Program-made: the position numbers and the translations under genes
Notes under the pieces: model-generated
The model's input: the letters and a program-made list of their open reading frames with translations, nothing else
Databases searched by the model: none
What the model was told of the DNA's origin: nothing
Assembly: GCF_012030425.1 (NCBI RefSeq)
Contig: NZ_JAAUVN010000002.1
Coordinates: 744,001-808,000 of the forward strand
Source: Sphingobacterium sp. B16(2022)
GTDB lineage: Bacteria > Bacteroidota > Bacteroidia > Sphingobacteriales > Sphingobacteriaceae
DNA length: 64,000 nt
Direction of reading: 5' to 3'
In this document: one piece after another, positions 30,035 through 39,300 of the stretch
Layout of the letters: each line of letters opens with the position of its first letter
How positions within the stretch are numbered: the first letter of the stretch is position 1

Positions 30035-31357
30035 TTATTTACGGGCTTTATCTTTCCAATATTTCTCTATTTCTTCCAAGGGTTTACCCTTAGTTTCAGG
30101 TAAAAATAGGAGTACGGTTATAAAGGCAATAGCGCAGAAGAATGCAAATAGCCAAAAGGTGTAGCGAGCTCCCCAAGCATCTAGGATGATGGGGGTCAAT
30201 TGACCGATAATGGCATCTGAAATCCACATAACCAAGATACTGATACCCATGGCGCGCGCTCGGATGGAATTTGGGAAAATCTCTGAAGCAACTACAAATT
30301 TTAATGGACCAATAGAAAAGGCAAAGAAAAACATAAACGAAAGTATCGAAATGATTAAAGCCGTATTGTTAATCTCTTGATTTGTTGCAAATAGAAACCC
30401 GGTCACAATTAGGCTGAGGGTAGCCCCCAATGTTCCAAATACATATAGAGGTCTTCGTCCCCAGTTATCCACTTTCCATATTGCAAAGCATGTGAAAAGT
30501 ACGTTTGCAAGACCAAAGAACAATTGCGCATGATAGGAATTGCTCATCGAAATGCCCGAATCCAGAAGAATCGTCGGACCATAGTAAACAATGGCATTAA
30601 TACCACTAAGTTGTGAGAATAGCGGTAGGAGTAAACCCAGTAAGAATGCTTTTCTGTAAACCGGAGAAAAAAGGTCTTTTAGTTTTCCTTTTGTTTCAGG
30701 TGGGCTATTTTGTAAATTTTGGAGATTAAGTTTAGCACTTATTTCAGCTACCTCAGCATTTCTTCCAACTTTTAGTAACCAACGTGGGCTTTCTGGAACA
30801 AAGTATGCTCCAATAGAAAGTAATATTGCAGGTATTGCACCAACTAAGAACATAGTCCGCCACTGTCCATGAGTTTGTGAAGGAAGATGTTGAATAATCA
30901 GATAATTACTAATATAAGCGATCAGAATACCAAAAGTGATTGCCAGTTGATAGGAAGTCACGGCTCGGCCTCGAAATTGACTTGGGGATATCTCTGCAAT
31001 GTATAGCGGAACAACGATAGAAGCAATGCCGACACCGATGCCACCAAGTCCACGAAAAAGAATAAGCATCATATAGCTCGTGCTTAGTCCACAGCCTATT
31101 GCTGATACTAAAAAGAGAATAGATGCAACGATAAGCGCAGGCTTGCGGCCGTACTTATCGCTAAAGCTACCTGTAAAAATCACGCCCACTATACAGCCAA
31201 TTAAAGCTGAACTGACAAATATGCCTTCTTGATTTGGTGTTAATCCAAAAAATTGCTTTACTAAAGGTAATGCTCCTGCTATAACGGCCATATCAAATCC
31301 GAAAAGTAGCCCCCCTAGCGACACGATACATAGAATAAGGATGAAAAATTTATTCAT
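30035..31357 (-). CDS. MFS sugar porter family transporter
   Basis: Inner-membrane transporter of 440 residues with twelve predicted helices, moving a hexose or similar sugar with protons. Sugar-porter signatures are clear: FGFDMAVIAGALP in helix 1, the loop DKYGRKPALI, RGLGGIGVGIASIVVPLYIAE-type residues with ISPSQFRGR, the central PESPRWLL, and PETKGKPLEEIE at the C-terminus. The gene is first in the operon, 93 bases from the divergent GntR gene, and the operator lies 19 bases upstream of its ATG. With the mannose-isomerase-like gene behind it, mannose or a mannoside is the likely substrate, as inference. Confidence 0.93.
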   Translation of the reverse strand: MNKFFILILCIVSLGGLLFGFDMAVIAGALPLVKQFFGLTPNQEGIFVSSALIGCIVGVIFTGSFSDKYGRKPALIVASILFLVSAIGCGLSTSYMMLILFRGLGGIGVGIASIVVPLYIAEISPSQFRGRAVTSYQLAITFGILIAYISNYLIIQHLPSQTHGQWRTMFLVGAIPAILLSIGAYFVPESPRWLLKVGRNAEVAEISAKLNLQNLQNSPPETKGKLKDLFSPVYRKAFLLGLLLPLFSQLSGINAIVYYGPTILLDSGISMSNSYHAQLFFGLANVLFTCFAIWKVDNWGRRPLYVFGTLGATLSLIVTGFLFATNQEINNTALIISILSFMFFFAFSIGPLKFVVASEIFPNSIRARAMGISILVMWISDAIIGQLTPIILDAWGARYTFWLFAFFCAIAFITVLLFLPETKGKPLEEIEKYWKDKARK

Positions 31358-31375
31358 ATTAAGGTTTTATAATTA

Positions 31376-31422
31376 GTATGTATATACATACAAACATATA
31401 TTTATTTTTTTAATAATGCAAA
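31376..31422 (-). promoter_or_regulatory. Promoter and GntR operator of the MFS-isomerase-glycosidase operon
   Basis: On the reverse strand TTTG (31422-31419), 20 bases, then TATGTTTG (31398-31391) form a complete Bacteroidota promoter. Directly downstream is the 16-bp perfect palindrome GTATGTATATACATAC (31376-31391), overlapping the likely transcription start. The core TGTATATACA has the GT-TATA-AC shape common to HutC/NagR-type GntR operators. The GntR gene is divergent, so the same site may also affect its own expression. Confidence 0.75.
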
Positions 31423-31450
31423 AAATCTTACTTTAGCCTAAGTAATAAAT

Positions 31451-32188
31451 ATGATGAATCTTAAAATAGACCATAAAAGTCCGATACCATTACATATACA
31501 GGCCGAGAATTTGTTGCGTGAACTGATCAAGCAACCGGAATATATTGATGGGAAATTATTGCCAAATGAAATTGAACTGGCTAAGCGCTTGGCAATTTCA
31601 CGTTCAACATTACGGCTGGCAATCAATAAGTTGGTTTACGAAGAGCTGTTAATCAGGAAGAAGGGGATAGGTACCAAGGTAGCAAGTGCTAAATTTAGTT
31701 CAAAGTCTAAAAATTGGTTAAGTTTCTCGCAAGAGATGAAAAATCGGGGTCTCGAGGTGAAAAATTTTGAACTTCATGTTAGTTGGGAAATTCCTGATAA
31801 AGCAGTTTCACAATTTTTTGATGTACCAGAAGATTTGAAGTTACTTAAATTAGAACGTTTGCGAGGTAAAAAAGACGATCCGTTTGTTTATTTTATCTCT
31901 TACTTCCATCCGCGTATTGGTTTGACCGGAGATGAAGATTTTAAACGTCCGCTTTATGAAATATTAGAAGCCGATTTTCATATTGTAGCCGATCTGTCTC
32001 AGGAAGAACTGGATGCGATGGCAGCTAATAAATTTATCGCCGACAAGCTTGAAATAGCTATTGGTGCACCTATTTTGTCAAGGAAGAGATTTGTCTTTGA
32101 TCAATCAGGAAGGCCTATTGAATACAATCTTGGATATTATCGTGCTGAGAGTTTTACGTATACCGTAGAAAGTAGACGCGATTATTAG
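31451..32188 (+). CDS. GntR family regulator with UTRA domain
   Basis: Cytoplasmic repressor of the HutC subfamily, 245 residues. The N-terminal winged helix-turn-helix spans about residues 1-75 (PIPLHIQAENLLRELI, LLPNEIELAKRLAISRSTLR). The C-terminal UTRA ligand domain spans about 95-240 (LLKLERLRGKKDDPFVYFIS, GAPILSRKRFVFDQSGRPIEY). UTRA domains usually bind sugar phosphates or related small molecules that release the repressor. It lies divergent from an MFS-isomerase-glycosidase operon, and palindromic sites at three nearby promoters fit its family, so it is probably the local controller. The ligand may be mannose-derived; that is inference. Confidence 0.92.
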   Translation: MMNLKIDHKSPIPLHIQAENLLRELIKQPEYIDGKLLPNEIELAKRLAISRSTLRLAINKLVYEELLIRKKGIGTKVASAKFSSKSKNWLSFSQEMKNRGLEVKNFELHVSWEIPDKAVSQFFDVPEDLKLLKLERLRGKKDDPFVYFISYFHPRIGLTGDEDFKRPLYEILEADFHIVADLSQEELDAMAANKFIADKLEIAIGAPILSRKRFVFDQSGRPIEYNLGYYRAESFTYTVESRRDY

Positions 32189-32194
32189 TATATA

Positions 32195-32230
32195 AAATGA
32201 ATCTGGATAATTAATTATCCAGATTCATTT
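32195..32230. terminator. 36-bp perfect palindrome, bidirectional terminator
   Basis: Positions 32195-32212 are an exact inverse of 32213-32230. It lies between the convergent GntR and glycosidase genes and has A and T ends, so it should terminate in both directions. Confidence 0.82.
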
Positions 32231-32242
32231 GTAACAAAGTTT

Positions 32243-33553
32243 TTAGTTTTTATTTAAAGTTTCTTTAGCCCAATCGTTCATTAATAGAATCGCTTTGCTT
32301 AAAACTCCGGCAGAGCCTTTGAATTTACCAGAACCACTAGGAACATCATTTTTTCCATACCATTCGTAAAATCCTTTATTTTTGACCACTCGGTTTATCA
32401 TCGGTTGAATCTCTTCATAGGCTTCTTTTGGATAGCCGTTTAATACTAATTGTTGTATCATTCTACCACCAAACCAGGTCCAGTCTCCACCATTTTGATA
32501 GGCGTAAGGTTTTGACATCCAGCCTTTGAAAAATCCTTCAGGATAGGTCGGATATAGTGTAAGGCCGATACTTGGCATGCCAGATAGACGTACATTTTCC
32601 AACATTTGATCATTGACTGTTTTAATTTCTTCTTTACTTAAAAGTCCCGATTCAATAGCTATGGCTGTTCCACCGTGGTAATGAATTTTATTCTCATCAA
32701 ATCCTTCAGGCAGTGGCGAATCTTTAGGATAAATATGCGGAATGAATTTTTGTTGTTTTTTATCCCAAAGGTGTTTCATGGTGTTGATCTCAATTTCCTT
32801 TTTCAGACTTTTCCATTCGTTTATTTTTTTTGCGTCGGGCATAATATCAATAAGTGTTTTTAGAGCAATGATGTACATGGCATTGTCGTAAACATCAATC
32901 GCTTCATTGGATAGATTATTCCAGTCACAACCAAAATCATCATGTGGTTGGACATCTCCCCAGTCTGCGGTCATTGCTCCCCACAAGAGTTTATATTCTT
33001 TATTGTATCGCTCACGATGTAAATAATCCAGCATCAGTTGAATGCGGTCCTTTACAAGTATACCACCGATGTTTTCTTCAAGGATACTATGATCTTTTGT
33101 TTTTGTAATGTATTTGCCCAGAAGTTGAATAAGCGAGGTTTCTTGATCAGTCTCTACGGTATTCTTAAAGCCCACATGTTCAGGGTCGTTCTCCGAATAA
33201 TAAGGAGTATCATCGTGCCAGGTGAAGTCTTTTTTCAAGACGTAACCATCAACCATTTCGCCGTTCTTTTGCTGCATCTTAAAGAATACTAAGATAGCTC
33301 CTCTTACCTCCTCTTTAGTACGTTCTTCTAGTGCGGTTTCGATAAAAGTATTCAAGTCGCGCGCCCATATTTGCGAGTAGCCGCTTCCGGCATTGAAGCC
33401 TTCTTTAATGACCTGTCTCGCTAGGCTGTCAACAAAAGCTAATTTTTGATCAGCTAAAATAGTTTTTGCAAGTTCAATATCTTGACTTTTCTGTTTCGAT
33501 GTGCAGCCTGCTAGCAGTAGCGCGAAAGTAAGGATCGGTATGCATCTTTTCAT
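32243..33553 (-). CDS. Exported (alpha/alpha)6-type glycosidase-like lipoprotein, paralogue 2
   Basis: A 436-residue lipoprotein (signal ends LLLAGC, Cys17), clearly related over its whole length to the protein at 26929-28224. Shared motifs are IWARDLNTF, KNTVETDQETSLI, LLWGAMTADWGDVQP, DVYDNAMYIIAL, YHGGTAIAIE and YQNGGDWTWFGGRMIQQL, plus KGFYEWY near the end. The fold looks like a six-hairpin glycosidase; the acids in ARD, VETDQET, DWGD and GGDWTW are the catalytic candidates. The exact family is not assigned. It is single, with its own promoter, and a GntR-type operator is 27-38 bases upstream of its ATG. It is probably secreted to the periplasm or surface to trim the same glycan as the neighbouring GH92 enzyme. 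Confidence 0.75.
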   Translation of the reverse strand: MKRCIPILTFALLLAGCTSKQKSQDIELAKTILADQKLAFVDSLARQVIKEGFNAGSGYSQIWARDLNTFIETALEERTKEEVRGAILVFFKMQQKNGEMVDGYVLKKDFTWHDDTPYYSENDPEHVGFKNTVETDQETSLIQLLGKYITKTKDHSILEENIGGILVKDRIQLMLDYLHRERYNKEYKLLWGAMTADWGDVQPHDDFGCDWNNLSNEAIDVYDNAMYIIALKTLIDIMPDAKKINEWKSLKKEIEINTMKHLWDKKQQKFIPHIYPKDSPLPEGFDENKIHYHGGTAIAIESGLLSKEEIKTVNDQMLENVRLSGMPSIGLTLYPTYPEGFFKGWMSKPYAYQNGGDWTWFGGRMIQQLVLNGYPKEAYEEIQPMINRVVKNKGFYEWYGKNDVPSGSGKFKGSAGVLSKAILLMNDWAKETLNKN

Positions 33554-33579
33554 AACGGATTAAATTTTGGTTTATTCTT

Positions 33580-33600
33580 ATGTATATACATTCAAAAGTA
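33580..33600 (-). promoter_or_regulatory. GntR-type operator next to the -7 element of glycosidase paralogue 2
   Basis: ATGTATATACAT (33580-33591) is the same 12-bp core as in the MFS operon. Reading the reverse strand, TACTTTTG (33600-33593) matches TAnnTTTG and lies immediately upstream of it, so the relative position is the same as at 31376-31398. Confidence 0.7.
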
Positions 33601-33723
33601 TAAAAAAACAATCTTTAATTCCAAATTATCCTGCTTTAAATTGTTTGGTATTCATAATTTTACAATTATTCATATCTGTTTTTATTTTTTAATGCTTTAT
33701 TTTTTGATCTTTAATTTTACTCT

Positions 33724-33738
33724 ATGTCTATACATTTG
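33724..33738 (+). promoter_or_regulatory. GntR-type operator at the GH92 promoter
   Basis: ATGTCTATACAT (33724-33735) differs from the other two operators at one base. It overlaps TACATTTG (33731-33738), a TAnnTTTG match. The site is 46-57 bases upstream of the GH92 start. An alternative -7 element TAAGTTTG lies further downstream. Confidence 0.62.
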
Positions 33739-33780
33739 AAATTTATTTTATAAGTTTGTGTGTAAACCTTATAAATAAAG

Positions 33781-36111
33781 ATGATAAAAAATATAATCAT
33801 GTATTGCTGTGGAGTATTGACCTTTATTACATGCTCTTACGCACAGCAAAAACAACATTTAACCCAATATGTTAAACCCAATATAGGTTCAGTTCATAGT
33901 CGGTATTTTTTTTATACTCCAGCGGCAGTGCCTTTTGGAATGGCTAAATTAGCACCTAGTACAGATGGTAGTTATGGAAATCGCTCCGGTTGGGAGGCTG
34001 TTGGTTATGATGATAGACATCATTCAATAGCAGGATTTCCTCATTTTCATGAATTTCAAATCGGTGGAGTTGTCTTTGCACCAACGGTTGGGGAAATAAA
34101 AACCAATGCTGGTAAAGTGGATATGCCCCATAGTGGTTACCTTTCTTCTTTTGATAAAGTAGATGAATTTGCCACATCAGGATATTATCGTGTAAAATTA
34201 AAAGATTATGGTATTCAGGCAGAATTAACGGCCACAAAAAGGGTAGGTTTCCATAAATATACATTTCCTTCAACTGATTCAGCAAATGTAATTTTTGATA
34301 TTGGTCATGTCATGGGGGAAAGCGGTCCTGTCATTGATGCTCAGGTTACTTATGATCAGCAACATGTATGGGGTTATGTGATAACAAGTCCGCTTTATGT
34401 ACAGAAATATCAAAAAGGAGCCGATATAAAAATGTATTTTTTTGCTGAGATTGATAAATTGCCTGTCGCTTATGGTACCTTTCTAGATTCAGAAATTTTT
34501 GCGGATAAAAAAACGATAAAAGGTAAAGGAGCAGGTCTCTATTTACGCTTTAAGACCAAAAAAGGGGAAGCGATTGAACTAAAGACAGGTCTATCCTATA
34601 CTTCGATTGAAAATGCTAAATTGAACCTGCTTCAGGAAGCTAAAAAGTTAAATTTTGAAGAAGCTAAGAAGAATGCGATTCAGATTTGGGATGCCGAATT
34701 GGGGCGTGTTCTTGTTGAAGGGGGTAAAATTGAAGACCGGACTAAGTTCTATACAGCGCTTTATCATGCCTTATTGGGAAGAGGCTTAGCTAGTGATGTC
34801 AATGGTGCATATCCTAAGAATGACGGTAGTATCGGACAGATTCCTTTAAATGGGAAAGGTATTCCGGTACATCATCATTATAATACTGATGCAATCTGGG
34901 GAGCTTTTTGGAATCTGACACAATTATGGTCTATTGCATATCCTGATTATTATAATGATTGGATCCAAAGTCAATTGCTCGTATATAAAGATGCAGGTTG
35001 GTTAGGAGATGGTATTGCTAATAGTAAATATGTGTCAGGTGTGGGTACTAATTTTACTGGTTTGGCAATCGCTGCCGCATATAATGTCGGAATCAGAAAT
35101 TATGATGTTGACTTAGCCTATCAGGCAGTTAGAAAAAATGAATTAGAATCTAAAGATCGGCTTCCGGGTGCAGGCAAATTGGATGTAGGGGTTTTTGTCG
35201 ATAAGGGATACTCCCCTTATATAAAAGATGAAACAGGTAATCCAGAGCTCTTAACCAATGGGTCTCCATTTGGTGCTTCGCATACCTTAGAGTATGCCTT
35301 TTCAGCAGCAGCAGCGGCACAATTTGCCAAGTCTTTGAAACATGAGTCGGACTACAGTGTGCTCAATAAATTATCAGATGCATGGCGGACATTGTATGAT
35401 CCTTCAACCAAATTTATGAGACCTAAGGATAGTGAAGGAAGATTCATTCAAAATTTTAATCCCTATGAATCATGGCGCGGTTTTCAGGAAGGAAATGCCT
35501 GGCAATACACTTTTTACGTTCCACACGTACCGCAGGAGTTAGTAAAACTTGTCGGCGAAGATTTGTTTAATCGACGTCTGGATAGCATCTTTACAATTTC
35601 GCAAAAGAATATCTTTGGAGGAGGTGCACATATTGATGCTTTTGCGGGGATTGAAAGCCTCTATAATCATGGTAATCAACCTAATTTACATATTTCCTGG
35701 TTGTTTTATTTCTCAGGACGACCAGACCTGAGTCAGAAGTGGGTACGTGCAATCTGTAATGAATTCTATGGTACAGAAGCAATACACGGTTACGGTTTTG
35801 GACAAGATGAAGATCAGGGACAATTGGGGGCCTGGTACGTCATGTCTAGCATAGGGTTGTTTGATGTAAGAAGCTTAACCAGTGAAAACCCATCTTTTCA
35901 AGTTGGGGCTCCTCTTTTTGATCGTATAACCATCTCGTTGCCTAAAACACTACGCAAAAATAAATTTGAGATCGAAGTTAAAAATCAAGATACAAGTAGG
36001 ATATATCTGGATCAGATCCAATTGAATGGAAAGATCTTGTCTGGTCAGGAGTTGCCGTTTCAAGACTTGGTAAAAGGAGGGAAGATGAGTATTGTTTTAA
36101 AGAATAAATAA
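33781..36111 (+). CDS. GH92 family alpha-mannosidase
   Basis: Secreted calcium-dependent inverting exo-alpha-mannosidase by family, 776 residues with a signal ending ITCSYAQ. The N-terminal sandwich begins YVKPNIGSVHSRYFFYTPAAV, and VPFGMAKLAPSTDGS is the classic GH92 opening. The (alpha/alpha)6 catalytic part contains GFQEGNAWQYTFYVPH, whose Glu570 corresponds to the catalytic acid. It also has GFGQDEDQGQLGAWYVMSSIG, where Asp676 and Asp678 sit two residues apart like the base pair of characterised members. GNQPNLHISWLFYFSG is also typical. It has a GntR-type operator and is divergent from glycosidase paralogue 2. It probably removes terminal mannose from N-glycans or mannans. Linkage preference cannot be read from the sequence. 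Confidence 0.92.
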   Translation: MIKNIIMYCCGVLTFITCSYAQQKQHLTQYVKPNIGSVHSRYFFYTPAAVPFGMAKLAPSTDGSYGNRSGWEAVGYDDRHHSIAGFPHFHEFQIGGVVFAPTVGEIKTNAGKVDMPHSGYLSSFDKVDEFATSGYYRVKLKDYGIQAELTATKRVGFHKYTFPSTDSANVIFDIGHVMGESGPVIDAQVTYDQQHVWGYVITSPLYVQKYQKGADIKMYFFAEIDKLPVAYGTFLDSEIFADKKTIKGKGAGLYLRFKTKKGEAIELKTGLSYTSIENAKLNLLQEAKKLNFEEAKKNAIQIWDAELGRVLVEGGKIEDRTKFYTALYHALLGRGLASDVNGAYPKNDGSIGQIPLNGKGIPVHHHYNTDAIWGAFWNLTQLWSIAYPDYYNDWIQSQLLVYKDAGWLGDGIANSKYVSGVGTNFTGLAIAAAYNVGIRNYDVDLAYQAVRKNELESKDRLPGAGKLDVGVFVDKGYSPYIKDETGNPELLTNGSPFGASHTLEYAFSAAAAAQFAKSLKHESDYSVLNKLSDAWRTLYDPSTKFMRPKDSEGRFIQNFNPYESWRGFQEGNAWQYTFYVPHVPQELVKLVGEDLFNRRLDSIFTISQKNIFGGGAHIDAFAGIESLYNHGNQPNLHISWLFYFSGRPDLSQKWVRAICNEFYGTEAIHGYGFGQDEDQGQLGAWYVMSSIGLFDVRSLTSENPSFQVGAPLFDRITISLPKTLRKNKFEIEVKNQDTSRIYLDQIQLNGKILSGQELPFQDLVKGGKMSIVLKNK

Positions 36112-36180
36112 TTTTTTAGTTTCATCGTATATTTAGATTAAATCATTCCGCATAATATTAGATTGTCTTTTATCCAAAAA

Positions 36181-36220
36181 AACAGCCCCAAAAATTGAAA
36201 CATTTTGGGGCTGTTTTTTT
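36181..36220 (+). terminator. Rho-independent terminator after the GH92 gene
   Basis: A perfect 13-bp stem (36181-36193 and 36203-36215) with a 9-nt loop and a T tract. Confidence 0.9.
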
Positions 36221-36334
36221 GGATATTAGAAATGATATCAGAGAAATAGAAAGTAATATTACTGATGATAGACATTCATAATATATTGCATGATAATCAT
36301 ATTTTTATCCATTTATTAGATTTGAATACTTGGT

Positions 36335-36342
36335 TACATTTG
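36335..36342 (+). promoter_or_regulatory. -7 element TACATTTG of the GH2 gene
   Basis: TACATTTG fits TAnnTTTG and lies 33 bases upstream of the start at 36376. TTTA, 19 bases upstream of it, is a near match to the -33 element. Confidence 0.45.
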
Positions 36343-36375
36343 TAATAAGAGTTTAATTTATATTCACTGATTATT

Positions 36376-39300
36376 ATGATAAAACAATACCTAGGGATTT
36401 TTCTGTTCCTATTTTCGCTACATTTTTCTGCTACAGCTCAGGAACATCAGAAATTGGATGGGGTATGGCGTTTCCGGTTGGATGAAAAAAATGTAGGGCT
36501 GGCACAAGGTTGGCAAAAGCAAGATTTAGATAAACGTATTACTATTCCGGGGACAACCGATCAGGCCAGGTATGGTGAAAAAACTACGGGTTCAGATTTT
36601 GGGATCTTGACCCGAGCTTATAAATATTACGGTCCCGCATGGTATCAAATGGACTTTGTTGTACCTGCGAATTGGAAAGATAAACGTTTGTATTTAAACC
36701 TAGAACGTGTTATGTGGGAGTCTAAGGTTTTTATTGATGATAAAGAAATTGCAACGTACGATGCGTTAAGTTCTGCGCATCTTCATGACCTTGGGTATGT
36801 ATCGCCTGGAAAGCATCGTTTGACAGTACGTGTCAATAACGATATGATCCATAATATAGGAGACAAAGGTCACGTCTATACAGAATACACACAGAGTATC
36901 TGGAATGGAATGGTTGGTCAGGTAGAATTAATTGCTAAAAATGCGACAAGATTTCAAAATCCACAAATATTTACGAAGATCTCTCCAAAAAAACTACAGA
37001 TAAAAGATACACTTGTAAATGAAGGCGGAAAGAGTAGAAATATTTCGCTATCCATTATATTATCAGATCGTAAAACGAAGGATAAAGTCTTTGAGACAAA
37101 AAAGAATATTGATCTGCGGGGCGTACGACAAGTATTGGATATAGAAGAGCAGATGCCGGATTTAGTGAAATTATGGGATGATATGAACCCAAATTTGTAT
37201 ACGCTTTCTATTCAAGTTCTAGATAGGAAAGGCAATTTACTGGATAGGAAGGAAATGGAAATAGGGTTTCGTGAGATCAAAGCGTCTAAGTCAAAAATTA
37301 CGGTTAATGGCAAACCTGTTTTCTTTCGTGGGAACCTAGATTGTGTCCATTTTCCTTTGACAGGATATCCAGCAATGCACGTTGAAGAATGGGAACGTAT
37401 CTTTAAAATATACAAAGATTATGGTTTAAATCATGTTCGTTTTCATTCTTGGTGTCCTCCTGAAGCCGCATTTCAGGCGGCAGATCGTCTAGGCTTATAC
37501 CTACAACCTGAAGTAATCTGGTTAGACTGGTGGATGGCCGCAGATAACCCAGGTCGTGAAGAGATGAATACAAAAGGTAGACCACAAGGGCTGGGCAGTA
37601 ATCCTTCAGCAGATGCTTTCACGCAGAAAGAGATTTACCGTATGTTTGCATCTTATGGTAATCATGCATCTTTTGCAACGATGTCTATCGGTAATGAGTT
37701 GGGTAATTCAAATTTCGATGTGATGGAGTCATGGTTAAAACCTTATAAGGAAAATGATAACAGAAGATTGTACGCAGTTTCATCCGCACGTAAGATCACT
37801 GATATGGACCAGTTTATCGCGACACATTATATTGATAAGCTTGGTGGCACGCGAGGTATAATCGGAGCGCACACCGATTGGGATTTTGAAAAAGTATACA
37901 GTCAGTCTAAAATACCTGTCATTGCACATGAAATTGGGCAGTGGCCCGTATATCCGAAATGGGATGAGATAAAAAAATATACCGGAGTATTAAAAGCACG
38001 CAATTTTGAAGAATTCAGAGAGCAGGCGCGCAAGAACAATATTGAGGAACAGAATGAAGAATTTGTTCAGGCATCAGGAGCGTTGAATCAAATCATGTAT
38101 AAACATGAAATCGAATCTTTCTTACGAACACCGTCTGCGGCAGGTATACAGTTGTTAAGTATGCAGGATTATCAAGGTCAAGGCGAAGCACTGATAGGCT
38201 GGTTGGACGTATTTTACGATAGTAAGGGAATCACAACACCCGATAAATTTAGAATGCATAATGATACCACTGTTACCCTCTTGCGTATACCCAAATTTGT
38301 ATGGAAGGCCGAAGAACCATTTTTAGCCAAAGTGCAACTGGCACATTATGGATCAACCGATATACAGGATGGTATCTACTGGAGTATCAAAGATGAAGAG
38401 AGTCGTGTAATTGCAAAAGGTACCTTTGCAAAAAGAACATTTGCTAGAGGAAGTTCAGATCTCGTTGGTGAAATTAAAACTAATTTATCTGCGGTTCAAA
38501 AAGCGGGTAAATTGACAATCGAAGTAGGTTTAGAAAATCGAGCCAATAAAAATGAATGGCAAATATGGGTATATCCTACAGTTAAAAAGGAGGAAACGAA
38601 AAAGGTCTATGTTGCAAATAGGTTTGATGCAAAAACTGAAGAAGTCCTTAAAAATGGAGGGACGGTATTACTGGATGCTTCCGATCTTGGAAACTTAGAG
38701 AGCTCTGATATCATCAGTTATTATCCATTGTACTGGTCATTAACGTTCTTCCCGGGACAAGGGAAAAATACCATTGGTATGATCGTAAGAGATAAGCATC
38801 CTGCATTCAAAAGTTTTCCTACAGATTCACATAGTGACTGGCAGTGGCAGCATATTTATGGTGGAGCAAGAGCATTTTATATCAATGAGTTTCCTGCCTC
38901 ATACAGACCATTGGCACAACCTGTAGATGATTTTCATAGAAATAATAAATTGGCATCTATATTTGAACTGAAAGTGGGTAATGGAAAGTTATTGGTGACA
39001 GGTTTTAATATACAAGATGAAAAAAATATTGTAAGTCAGCAACTTCGTTCAAGCTTATTAGCTTACGCAGCTTCAGACGATTTTGATCCTAGTTACGGTC
39101 GTGATGCTTCTTTGTTACGTAAAACGTTTACTTATATCGAGCCCTTAAAGACAGCTGTACCCTCTGAATTTTCAAAGGCAGTTTTATATGTAGAAGCAGG
39201 TAAATTGTCTAAGAAAATCAATCAAAATATTGACTGGACTAAAGATCTAGATCAGAGTGAGAGTAAAAAGGGGACAACCTATACTGTTAAAGCAGATGGT

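Noticed and set aside
30035..31357. Reading the MFS porter as a drug exporter
   Set aside because: The PESPRW and PETKG motifs and the length are those of the sugar porter family.
26929..33553. The two glycosidase-like lipoproteins as GH125 exo-alpha-1,6-mannosidases
   Set aside because: GH125 would fit the mannoside context and the length, but its characteristic WLRDS and tyrosine-rich motifs as I know them are not matched by WIRDYNTF and the remaining motifs.
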